7,429 nucleotides of DNA from NCBI GenBank assembly GCA_002493325.1, contig DKYL01000003.1:1090-8518 (forward strand), given 5' to 3'. Shown here piece by piece: positions 1 to 5,906 of the stretch. This DNA comes from Ruminococcaceae bacterium UBA7101 (GTDB taxonomy: Bacteria > Bacillota > Clostridia > Oscillospirales > Acutalibacteraceae). The notes under the pieces are model-generated. The model was not told where the DNA came from, made no database searches, and saw nothing but the letters and a program-made list of their open reading frames with translations. The translations under genes and the position numbers were made by a program. Position 1 is the stretch's first letter, and every line of letters begins with the position of its first letter.

Positions 1-1059
1 TTATTTACAAAGGATTTCAATGATATTTTAAATGATCCTGAGGTTAAAATTGTTGCGGAAACCATGGGCGGTGTGAATCCAGCCTTTGATTTCACAATGA
101 AGCTGCTTAAAGCAGGCAAAAGTGTTGTTACCTCAAACAAGGAGCTTGTTGCACAAAAGGGTCTTGAGCTTTTGCAGGCTGCTGAGGAAAGCGGAGCGAA
201 CTATCTGTTTGAGGCTTCCGTCGGCGGCGGTATTCCGATTATCAGACCGCTCACACAGTGTCTTGCTGCCAATAATATTGAGGGCGTGGCAGGTATTCTT
301 AACGGTACGACAAACTTTATTTTAACAATGATGATTGAAAAGGATATGTCCTTTGACGAAGCACTCAAAATTGCGCAGGAAAAGGGTTATGCTGAAAAGG
401 ACCCCACTGCTGATGTTGAGGGTCACGATGCCTGCCGCAAGGTTTGTATCCTTGCTTCACTTGCATTCGGCAAGCATGTTTATCCTTCACAGGTTGAAAC
501 TGAGGGTATTACCAATATTACGCTTGAGGATGTTTCCTATATCAATTCGGCAAACGGCGTTATTAAGCTGTTAGGACAGATTAAATATATTGATGAAAAC
601 AGAATTGCTGCTTTTGTCAGCCCTGCAGTTGTTTATAACGGTTCACAGCTTGCATCTGTTAAGGATGTGTTTAATGCTGTACTTGTTCGCGGTGATGCTG
701 TTGGTGATGTTTGCTTCTACGGACCGGGTGCAGGCAAGCTGCCTACTGCTTCAGCAGTGGTTGCCGATATTATTGATTGTGCAAAGCATACAGAGAGGAA
801 AAAGATTTTTGGCTGGGGTGCAGGCGATGAGGATTATGTTGTTGATTATAAATCAACAATCAAAATGCCTTTCTATGTTCGTGCCAAGGCAGAATGCAAT
901 GATATTACAGGCAGATTTGCAGATGTTAAATTCCTTTCAAGACAGGGTCAGCCTTCTGACGAGGTTGCATTTATTACGGATATTATGACAGAAAATGAAC
1001 TTGCGGATAAATTAAAGGACATTCATGTCATTAATACAATAAAGGTTACAAACTATTAA
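1..1059 (+). CDS. hom: Homoserine dehydrogenase, 5'-truncated by the window edge
   Basis: This enzyme reduces aspartate semialdehyde to homoserine with NAD(P)H, at the branch towards threonine and methionine. The frame is open from base 1, so the ATG at 64 is internal (it encodes the Met of AETMGG) and about 70 N-terminal residues, including the start of the Rossmann nucleotide-binding fold, lie outside the window. Visible family signatures, in residues of this fragment, are TSNKELVA (about 44-51, with the conserved Lys), NGTTNFIL (about 101-108) and KDPTADVEGHDACRK (about 133-147), whose acidic residues and Lys form the substrate site. The last 65 or so residues, from FYVRAKAE to the end, align in pattern with a C-terminal ACT domain, but this one is short and lacks the usual D-x-PG-V-L turn. 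The stop is followed after 19 nt by lysC with its own strong ribosome binding site, so the two are probably cotranscribed. The function is secure; only the upstream start is unseen. Confidence 0.96.
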   Translation, partial: LFTKDFNDILNDPEVKIVAETMGGVNPAFDFTMKLLKAGKSVVTSNKELVAQKGLELLQAAEESGANYLFEASVGGGIPIIRPLTQCLAANNIEGVAGILNGTTNFILTMMIEKDMSFDEALKIAQEKGYAEKDPTADVEGHDACRKVCILASLAFGKHVYPSQVETEGITNITLEDVSYINSANGVIKLLGQIKYIDENRIAAFVSPAVVYNGSQLASVKDVFNAVLVRGDAVGDVCFYGPGAGKLPTASAVVADIIDCAKHTERKKIFGWGAGDEDYVVDYKSTIKMPFYVRAKAECNDITGRFADVKFLSRQGQPSDEVAFITDIMTENELADKLKDIHVINTIKVTNY

Positions 1060-1078
1060 TTTAAAGGAGGACTATGCT

Positions 1079-2281
1079 ATGGGTCTTATTGTTCAGAAGT
1101 TCGGCGGCTCATCTGTGGCAAATGCCGAGCGAGTTATGAATGTTGCCCGTATCGTCACCGATACCTATAAGCAGGGTAATGACGTTGTGGTTGTTGTTTC
1201 TGCACAGGGTGACACAACAGATGATTTAATTGAAAAGGCGAATGAAATCAATCCTAATGCTCATAAGAGAGAAATGGATCAGCTCCTTGCGGCAGGAGAA
1301 CAGATTTCCATTTCACTTCTTGCAATGGCAATTGAAAAAATCGGCTGTCCTGTTATCAGTCTTTTAGGCTGGCAGGCAGGCTTTAACACAAATTCAATTC
1401 ATACTGCAGCAAGAATTAAAAATATTAAGCCGAACAGACTGCAGGCAGAGATTGCAAAGCACAACATAGTTGTTGTTGCGGGCTTCCAGGGTATTAACCG
1501 TTATGATGATTTAACAACTCTGGGAAGAGGCGGCAGTGATACATCAGCAGTAGCAATTGCGGCTGCATTAAAGGCAGATAAATGCCAGATATTTACAGAT
1601 GTTGAGGGTGTTTATACAGCAGACCCGAGAAAGGTTGACAATGCTAAAAAGCTTAAGGAAATCACATATGATGAAATGCTTGAGCTTGCAACTCTCGGCG
1701 CACAGGTTTTAAATAACCGTTCAGTTGAAATGGCTAAAAAATACGGTGTTGAGCTTGAAGTTCTTTCTTCATTAAATCCGATACCGGGCACTATTGTTAA
1801 GGAGGCAGCAAAAATGGAAAAAATGTTAATTCGCGGTGTAACTAAGGATAAGGACGTTGCACTTGTTTCAATATTAAAGGTTCAGGACACTCCCGGGATT
1901 GCTTTCAAAATCTTCTCAAAGCTTTCTGCAAAAAATATCAATGTTGATATTATTCTTCAGTCCTTCGGTCGTGACGGCACAAAGGACATTGTGTTCTCAG
2001 TAAGCAAGGACAATGGTCCGATTGCCAAGGAGCTTCTTGAGGATATGCTTGACAACTGTGAAATCGTTTGCAATACAGATGTTGCTAAGGTTTCAATCGT
2101 TGGTGCAGGTATGGAGTCACATCCGGGCACAGCTTCAAAAATGTTTGAGGCACTTTATGAAACAAACATCAACATACAGATGATTTCTACATCTGAAATT
2201 AAGATTTCAGTAATTATTGATGCTGAGGATGCTGACAGAGCAGTATCTGCTGTTCACAAGGCATTTATACCAAACGACTAA
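1079..2281 (+). CDS. lysC: Aspartate kinase, monofunctional, with two ACT domains
   Basis: Aspartate kinase phosphorylates aspartate with ATP, the committed step towards Lys, Thr, Met and diaminopimelate. The 400-residue length is normal for the monofunctional Bacillus/Clostridium type. The kinase domain covers about 1-240, with VQKFGGSS at 5-12, the TTLGRGGSDTSA motif at 146-157 and IFTDVEGVYTADPR at 171-184 for nucleotide binding. Two ACT domains follow at about 260-330 (VQDTPGIAFKIF) and 337-400 (ending INIQMISTSEIKISVIID), the arrangement that binds feedback inhibitors, usually lysine with or without threonine. The start is fixed by AAAGGAGG at 1063-1070, 8 nt before the ATG; another ATG at 1074 is out of frame. 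The gene sits 19 nt downstream of hom. An internal start at codon 246 is described separately. Codon use and composition match the neighbours. Confidence 0.97.
   Translation: MGLIVQKFGGSSVANAERVMNVARIVTDTYKQGNDVVVVVSAQGDTTDDLIEKANEINPNAHKREMDQLLAAGEQISISLLAMAIEKIGCPVISLLGWQAGFNTNSIHTAARIKNIKPNRLQAEIAKHNIVVVAGFQGINRYDDLTTLGRGGSDTSAVAIAAALKADKCQIFTDVEGVYTADPRKVDNAKKLKEITYDEMLELATLGAQVLNNRSVEMAKKYGVELEVLSSLNPIPGTIVKEAAKMEKMLIRGVTKDKDVALVSILKVQDTPGIAFKIFSKLSAKNINVDIILQSFGRDGTKDIVFSVSKDNGPIAKELLEDMLDNCEIVCNTDVAKVSIVGAGMESHPGTASKMFEALYETNINIQMISTSEIKISVIIDAEDADRAVSAVHKAFIPND
1814..2281 (+). CDS. Putative aspartate kinase beta subunit made from an internal start in lysC
   Basis: In frame with lysC, Met246 (ATG at 1814-1816) is preceded by AAGGAGG at 1799-1805 with an 8-nt gap, as good a ribosome binding site as that of lysC itself. 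Translation from here would give a 155-residue protein made almost only of the two ACT domains. In Bacillus subtilis aspartokinase II, an alpha2beta2 enzyme, the beta subunit arises in the same way from an internal start within lysC at the kinase/ACT junction. The site and domain boundary match here. The sequence shows the signal; actual use as a start is inferred from that precedent. The chance alternative is that Val-Lys-Glu-Ala codons happen to read GTTAAGGAGGCA. Confidence 0.6.
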   Translation: MEKMLIRGVTKDKDVALVSILKVQDTPGIAFKIFSKLSAKNINVDIILQSFGRDGTKDIVFSVSKDNGPIAKELLEDMLDNCEIVCNTDVAKVSIVGAGMESHPGTASKMFEALYETNINIQMISTSEIKISVIIDAEDADRAVSAVHKAFIPND

Positions 2282-2295
2282 TAAAAATGTTTTTT

Positions 2296-2320
2296 TGACG
2301 GGCTGATATTCAGCCCGTCA
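2296..2320. repeat. Palindrome, copy 1 of a duplicated terminator stem without a 3' T-tract
   Basis: TGACGGGCTGA (2296-2306) and TCAGCCCGTCA (2310-2320) form a perfect 11-bp stem with a 3-nt loop, 15 nt after the lysC stop. It looks like a terminator stem, but what follows on the plus strand is GCGTGTAG rather than a run of T; a T run (2290-2296) lies before it instead. An almost identical sequence at 2592-2616 does have the T-tract. This copy is therefore probably a terminator that lost its tail when the following segment came in, or the left boundary of a repeat. It could still slow RNA polymerase or protect the lysC mRNA 3' end. Confidence 0.8.
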
Positions 2321-2358
2321 GCGTGTAGAAAAAGTCAAATTACGAATTCTACACGCTG
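2319..2358. repeat. 12-bp inverted repeat with a 16-nt loop
   Basis: CAGCGTGTAGAA (2319-2330) is the exact reverse complement of TTCTACACGCTG (2347-2358); the loop is 2331-2346. Its first two bases are shared with the right arm of the preceding palindrome, so the two full stems cannot both form in one RNA. No T-tract follows, so it is not a terminator. It may be an arm pair of a small palindromic repeat or part of a larger RNA fold. Confidence 0.75.
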
Positions 2359-2383
2359 GCAGATGTTGAGAAATGGAGCTGAA

Positions 2384-2440
2384 TTTCGTTTTTTGCGAGG
2401 ATTACTGTACAATGGTACTGTTTCCGAGCAAAAGGCGAAA
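2384..2440 (+). other. 57-nt structured stem-loop with a tandem G-A internal loop
   Basis: In plus-strand RNA, 2384-2396 pairs with 2428-2440 over 13 consecutive pairs, including two G-U pairs (2389-2435 and 2390-2434). A symmetric GA/GA internal loop follows (2397-2398 against 2426-2427), the classic sheared tandem G-A arrangement. Above it come a 3-bp GGA/TCC helix (2399-2401 with 2423-2425), a small TT/T internal loop, and an apical helix 2404-2410 with 2415-2421 holding one T-T mismatch and closed by a 4-nt loop (AATG). The two G-U pairs become A-C mismatches in the opposite strand's RNA, which favours the plus strand. It ends 7 nt before a strong terminator hairpin, so it could be the 3' part of the lysC transcript or of a small RNA. 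No family name is claimed. Confidence 0.6.
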
Positions 2441-2447
2441 AACGCAC

Positions 2448-2483
2448 AAAAGCCTTGCAATTTGAATGAATTGCAAGGCTTTT
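2448..2483. terminator. Strong intrinsic terminator, bidirectional in form
   Basis: AAAAGCCTTGCAATT (2448-2462) and its exact reverse complement (2469-2483) form a perfect 15-bp stem with a 6-nt loop; the last four stem bases on the plus strand are T, followed by AAATTATT. The A-tract/T-tract symmetry would also allow termination of minus-strand transcription. This is the first complete terminator after lysC, about 170 nt past its stop, so it would leave the structured hairpins in the 3' end of the hom-lysC mRNA. Confidence 0.8.
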
Positions 2484-2490
2484 AAATTAT

Positions 2491-2532
2491 TATTGTATTA
2501 ATGGGCTGGCAAGGATGCTATCCCCTACAATA
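2491..2532. repeat. 42-nt imperfect palindrome, possible dispersed intergenic repeat
   Basis: The outer arms TATTGTA (2491-2497) and TACAATA (2526-2532) pair exactly. The inner arms GGGCTGGCA (2503-2511) and TGCTATCCC (2516-2524) pair with one mismatch and one G-U, around the loop AGGA. The minus-strand reading, with TGTAGGGG, GCATCC and GCCAGCCC, resembles short palindromic intergenic repeats I associate from memory with clostridial and other gut Firmicute genomes. That resemblance is recollection and has not been searched. There is no T-tract, so it is not a terminator. Confidence 0.5.
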
Positions 2533-2591
2533 TTTCAACAATATATATAATAATATCTCCGTGCGTGGTTCAGTCCACTTTATCGACAGTC

Positions 2592-2620
2592 TGACGGGCT
2601 GATATATTCAGCCCGTTTTT
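2592..2620 (+). terminator. Intrinsic terminator, second copy of the duplicated stem
   Basis: ACGGGCTGA (2594-2602) pairs exactly with TCAGCCCGT (2608-2616) around a 5-nt loop, and T5 (2616-2620) follows directly, so it can end plus-strand transcription just before the promoter of the next gene. Including the TG before the stem, it matches the palindrome at 2296 except for two extra loop bases. It is probably the original lysC terminator now sitting about 310 nt from that gene, with transcripts already largely stopped at 2448-2483. Confidence 0.8.
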
Positions 2621-2623
2621 GTG

Positions 2624-2652
2624 TTGCAATTGTTTGTCTGCTCATTTATAAT
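2624..2652 (+). promoter_or_regulatory. Sigma-A-type promoter of the GH43-like gene
   Basis: TTGCAA (2624-2629) and a perfect TATAAT (2647-2652) are separated by 17 bases, the ideal spacing. Transcription would start around 2659, giving a leader of only about 25 nt. The site lies just after a terminator, so the next gene is transcribed independently of lysC. The ribosome binding site is AAAGGTGG (2668-2675), one base off consensus and 7 nt from the ATG. No operator-like palindrome is visible around this promoter. Confidence 0.8.
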
Positions 2653-2682
2653 AGTGCTTACAATAATAAAGGTGGTGGCGCT

Positions 2683-3612
2683 ATGCCTTATTTGTTTGCA
2701 CATTTCAGAGAAAAAATTACGGTGGACGGTGAGCAGGTTTATTTTGCATTGAGCCGTGACGGTTATAAATGGGAACAGCTCAATGGCGGTAATCCGATTA
2801 TTACCTGCACCAAGGGTGAGGGCGGATGTCGTGATATTGAAATTGTCCGTTTAAAAGAGGGCGGATTTGTGATTCTTGCAACAGACCTTTGCATTGTAAA
2901 CAGAATGGATGAAAATTATAATATTGACTGGAAGGACGTTAATCATAACGGCAGTAAGTATCTTTCCATGTGGCGAAGTGATGATTTAATTCATTTCAGC
3001 GAACAGGAGCTTATTCATTTTGGTCGTGATGACTTTGGCTGCCTGTGGGCACCCGAGGTGTTTTATGATAAAATAAATGACGAGTATATGATTCATTGGG
3101 GCTCAACTCATATTGAAAGTGATTTTGAGCATATGAAGATTTATTACTGCACAACGAAGGATTTTAAGACCTTCAGTGAACCGAAGGTGTTTTTTGAAAA
3201 GGACAATGAAATTCTCGACTCACACCTTGTTAAGATAGGTGATACATACCATTTGTTTTATAAAAATGCAGAGAACCCCTCCATGAATATGCACGCCGTA
3301 TCGGACAGCCTTTACGGCGAATATATCCACGATATGGATTTTGAGGAATATATGGCAACGCTTTACAGACCGGGCTCACACGAAGCACCGACAACATATA
3401 GGCTTCCTGACGGAAAATGGTGCCTTATGCTGGACTTCTTCGGCTGTGAAAAGGATAAAATGGGTTACGTGCCTTTTGTTTCAGATGAAATCGGTGATGC
3501 TCATTTTTCTAAAGCTGACGGGCTTTTTTCGTTTCCTTATGGCTTTAAGCACGGTGGTGTGATTGAAATAAATGAGGATGAATATGAAAGCTTGAAAAGC
3601 TTCTATCATTAA
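2683..3612 (+). CDS. GH43-like glycoside hydrolase (five-bladed beta-propeller), cytoplasmic
   Basis: This 309-residue protein has the pattern of glycoside hydrolase family 43, which removes arabinose, xylose or galactose units from plant-type oligosaccharides with inversion. Blade-like repeats of short strands with W/F and D residues run through it: YFALSRDGYKW (20-30), LSMWRSDDLIHF (94-105), LWAPEVFYD (121-129) and YYCTTKDFKTFSEP (154-167). The three family acidic residues have good candidates: Asp51 in CRDIEIVR (base), Asp179 in ILDSHLVKI (pKa tuner) and Glu234 in SHEAPTTYRL (acid). There is no signal peptide or membrane segment, so the enzyme should act on imported sugars. It has its own promoter and a terminator shared with the converging transporter-GH2 operon. 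Substrate cannot be read from the sequence; arabinosidase or xylosidase is the usual annotation, and GH32/GH117-like propellers are the main alternatives. Confidence 0.85.
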   Translation: MPYLFAHFREKITVDGEQVYFALSRDGYKWEQLNGGNPIITCTKGEGGCRDIEIVRLKEGGFVILATDLCIVNRMDENYNIDWKDVNHNGSKYLSMWRSDDLIHFSEQELIHFGRDDFGCLWAPEVFYDKINDEYMIHWGSTHIESDFEHMKIYYCTTKDFKTFSEPKVFFEKDNEILDSHLVKIGDTYHLFYKNAENPSMNMHAVSDSLYGEYIHDMDFEEYMATLYRPGSHEAPTTYRLPDGKWCLMLDFFGCEKDKMGYVPFVSDEIGDAHFSKADGLFSFPYGFKHGGVIEINEDEYESLKSFYH

Positions 3613-3615
3613 AAT

Positions 3616-3655
3616 AAAAGCAGAAGAATTGTTTTTCACATTTCTTCTGCTTTTT
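3616..3655. terminator. Bidirectional intrinsic terminator between converging genes
   Basis: AAAAGCAGAAGAA (3616-3628) pairs exactly with 3642-3654 over 13 bp, with a 13-nt loop. On the plus strand the stem runs into T5 (3651-3655), ending the GH43-like transcript whose stop codon is 3 nt upstream. On the minus strand it runs into TTTTATTTT, ending the transporter-GH2 operon, whose last stop codon lies 7 nt away. It is the only element in the 49-nt gap. Confidence 0.88.
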
Positions 3656-3661
3656 ATCATT

Positions 3662-5890
3662 TTATTTGCTTGGCTTTTTTACTTTGTTGAGTATTGCATT
3701 GACTTCTAAAATCTGCTCCTTGGTGAATTTGCCTCCAAGCATCATAAATACTCTTTTTATGGTAAAGCCTTTACCCATTTCAATCATTGTTTTGTTGATT
3801 TTAAAGCCTGCAAGGCTCATACCGCTATCTTTCTTGCTGTCCTTTTTATCACTGCTGCCCATTGCTGATTTAAGCTTTAATATAATTTTTAAGGCTGCAA
3901 GCTTGCCGCGCAGTGTTGAAAGAATATCACCGATTGTGTCGTTTATAGAGTAATAGCCTGTCGGTGTGTTGATTTCAAACCAGTTGATTACCGCACCTTC
4001 TTCTTTCATACGGTAATCCTCACAGAAGGTGTCAACCTTTTTAATAAAGCTTTTATCAGTCAGCTCTCCTGCTTTGGCGGTTATCTCTGTTTCTCCCTCA
4101 TTTTTTACATCAAAATAGAAGAATGGATATTTGCCCTTTTTCTGCTTGCCGATGCTTTTGCCGTTTGCAAAAAGCTCTATCTCATCAAGGTTGGAATATA
4201 CAGTGATTTTTGTTGTGTCCTCCACTCTTTTAACATATCTTTTTCCGCAGATATGCAGAACGGGCTTTTTGCTTAACCATGCCTGATATGCATAAAAGCT
4301 GTCCTTTTTATACTTGCGGTCAAAGGTTACAAGCCCTTTATGGTTCATACCATTTTCACCGCCCTCAGCTCTTGCATCTGCCGCAAAATCAAACATATTC
4401 CATACGTGAGTAGCCCACAGATATGGTCTGTCGATAATCTGCTTGATGACCTCTTCGTGGTAATATGCCTGATATTCTTCGGTATAGTCACCCTGCTCAG
4501 GGGCAGAGGTGTGCCAGTTCAGTGCTTCACAGCCGTATTCGCTTATGCCGATTGCCTTTTTGGGGTATTTTCTGTGGAAATTATCAAACCACGGTCCGTA
4601 CATACTGACATTACCGCCGTACCAGCCGAAGTAATGATTGTAAGACAGAATATCACTGATATGAACGTATTCATCATCAATACTGCACATGGTTACTGCA
4701 GCGATTGTCGTGGGTCTTGTTTTGTCCAATGAATGGGCAAGGTTGTTGAGCATTTTATGATTTTCAATCAGTGCAGGGTCAGAACCGTTCATTGTGATTT
4801 CGTTTGAGAGTCCCCAGGTAACAATTGACGGATGGTTATAGCACTGACAGATAAGCTCAGTCATCTGCTGTTTAGTGTTTTCTACACCATTAGTAAGATG
4901 CTTTGAAATATACGGAATTTCAGCCCAGATAATAAATCCCTTTTCATCACATAAATCATAAAAATACTGACTGTGCTGATAATGGGCAAGACGTATTGTA
5001 TTTGCACCCATTTCATAAATCAGTTCAATATCCTCACTATGGTGCTCAGGCATAAGAGCATTACCTATCTTCGGTCTGTCCTGATGACGTGAAACACCTC
5101 TGAGAGGATATTCTTTGCCGTTCAGAATAAAGCCTTTGTCAGGGTCAATATCAAAGCTTCTGCAGCCGAAGCGTGCAGAAATTTCATCAACAGTGCTGCC
5201 ATTTTCCATAAGCCTTACTGTGGCAGTGTATAGATAAGGGTCGTCAATGCCGTGCCATAAGTGTGCATTGGCAATTGTTATTGTGACCTCAGGATTTTTG
5301 CCGCTTGTCTTGGCAGTGCCGATAACCTCATTGCCCTCTGTTATTTCAAACACAACCTCGGAGTCGGTGTTGCAGAAGGCTTTTATTGTTACCTCTGCAT
5401 TCACACCCTTCACGATCGGTGTTACCATAATTCCCGGTGCACCGCAGTAGTCAAGGTCAAAGTGATTTTTCGGTACACCTATCAGTGTAACATCACGGTA
5501 GATTCCCCCATAGAATGTGAAATCAGCCATCTGGGGATAAACAGAATCATTCGGAGCATTATTTGCCTCAACCTTTATTTTGTTGGTTTCTTTAATAGGA
5601 TCAAGCTTTGCTCTGAAGGTTGAGTAACCGCCGTGATGAACAGCAATTTCCTTATCATTAAAATATACCTTTGCACTTGAATTTACACCGTCAAACTGAA
5701 TATAGACTTCGTCACCCTCAGGCATATCCTTTTTTTGAATTTCCTTTTCATATATGCAGGTGCCTCTGTAATAATCATTTCCTCCGTCCTGTCCGTCAGT
5801 ACCGTTCCAGGTGTGGGGAAGGTTAACCTTTTCTGTTTTACCCTCCTTAGTGAAATTCCAGCTTTCATTGATGTTTATAATGTTTCTCAT
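3662..5890 (-). CDS. Glycoside hydrolase family 2, beta-galactosidase-like
   Basis: This is a retaining GH2 enzyme of 742 residues, in the size range of the shorter clostridial beta-galactosidases. The domains in order are an N-terminal sugar-binding jelly-roll (about 1-140), an Ig-like domain (about 145-245), a TIM barrel (about 250-545) and an Ig-like domain (about 548-620, with ELFANGKSIG). A C-terminal extension of about 120 residues includes a Lys/Asp/Ser-rich linker (about 679-689). The catalytic acid/base is Glu364 in GLSNEI, and the nucleophile is Glu451 in GISEYG. GVSRHQD (265-271) and HVWNMFDF (495-502) are further GH2 landmarks. HTSAPEQGDYTEEYQAYYH (460-478) is typical of galactosidase-type members rather than glucuronidases. 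There is no signal peptide, so it is cytoplasmic. The start is supported by AAAGGGAG (5903-5896), 5 nt before the ATG. It lies 16 nt downstream of the symporter gene, in one operon. The exact glycoside is inferred; beta-glucuronide or another beta-glycoside is not excluded. Confidence 0.93.
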   Translation of the reverse strand: MRNIININESWNFTKEGKTEKVNLPHTWNGTDGQDGGNDYYRGTCIYEKEIQKKDMPEGDEVYIQFDGVNSSAKVYFNDKEIAVHHGGYSTFRAKLDPIKETNKIKVEANNAPNDSVYPQMADFTFYGGIYRDVTLIGVPKNHFDLDYCGAPGIMVTPIVKGVNAEVTIKAFCNTDSEVVFEITEGNEVIGTAKTSGKNPEVTITIANAHLWHGIDDPYLYTATVRLMENGSTVDEISARFGCRSFDIDPDKGFILNGKEYPLRGVSRHQDRPKIGNALMPEHHSEDIELIYEMGANTIRLAHYQHSQYFYDLCDEKGFIIWAEIPYISKHLTNGVENTKQQMTELICQCYNHPSIVTWGLSNEITMNGSDPALIENHKMLNNLAHSLDKTRPTTIAAVTMCSIDDEYVHISDILSYNHYFGWYGGNVSMYGPWFDNFHRKYPKKAIGISEYGCEALNWHTSAPEQGDYTEEYQAYYHEEVIKQIIDRPYLWATHVWNMFDFAADARAEGGENGMNHKGLVTFDRKYKKDSFYAYQAWLSKKPVLHICGKRYVKRVEDTTKITVYSNLDEIELFANGKSIGKQKKGKYPFFYFDVKNEGETEITAKAGELTDKSFIKKVDTFCEDYRMKEEGAVINWFEINTPTGYYSINDTIGDILSTLRGKLAALKIILKLKSAMGSSDKKDSKKDSGMSLAGFKINKTMIEMGKGFTIKRVFMMLGGKFTKEQILEVNAILNKVKKPSK

Positions 5891-5906
5891 AATTGCTCCC
5901 TTTAAC

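Larger units (their letters stand above)
2282..2682. other. 401-base intergenic region packed with inverted repeats
   Basis: This stretch between lysC and the GH43-like gene has no convincing gene. From left to right it holds a 25-nt palindrome (2296-2320), a long-loop inverted repeat (2319-2358), a 57-nt stem-loop with a tandem G-A internal loop (2384-2440), a perfect 15-bp terminator hairpin (2448-2483), a 42-nt imperfect palindrome (2491-2532), an AT-rich run with nothing recognised (about 2533-2590), a second copy of the first palindrome now followed by T5 (2592-2620), and the promoter and ribosome binding site of the next gene (2624-2682). The two palindrome copies make 2296-2616 look like a bracketed compound repeat. 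No transposase and no good promoter inside it were found. Confidence 0.7.

Noticed and set aside
64..1059. ATG at 64 as the start of homoserine dehydrogenase
   Set aside because: The same frame is open and family-like upstream to base 1 (DPEVKIVAE), so the gene begins outside the window.
2295..2323. TTGACG as a -35 box for a small RNA promoter
   Set aside because: The correctly spaced position reads TCAGCG, which is no -10 box, and the sequence is the start of a palindrome.
2363..2485. The 40-codon frame as a real small gene
   Set aside because: No ribosome binding site precedes the ATG, and it runs through a terminator hairpin; its openness is better explained by the repeat. Kept as a finding only.
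2533..2556. TATAAT at 2546-2551 as a plus-strand promoter
   Set aside because: It is an AT-repeat and the -35 position reads CCCTAC; the better promoter for the downstream gene is at 2624-2652.
2567..2576. T-arm-like GGTTCAGTCC that might mark a tRNA
   Set aside because: No acceptor, anticodon or D arm can be placed around it, so no tRNA is present.
5247..5623. Plus-strand open frames opposite the GH2 gene
   Set aside because: They are antisense shadows of a well-supported GH2 gene, without ribosome binding sites or recognisable protein features.
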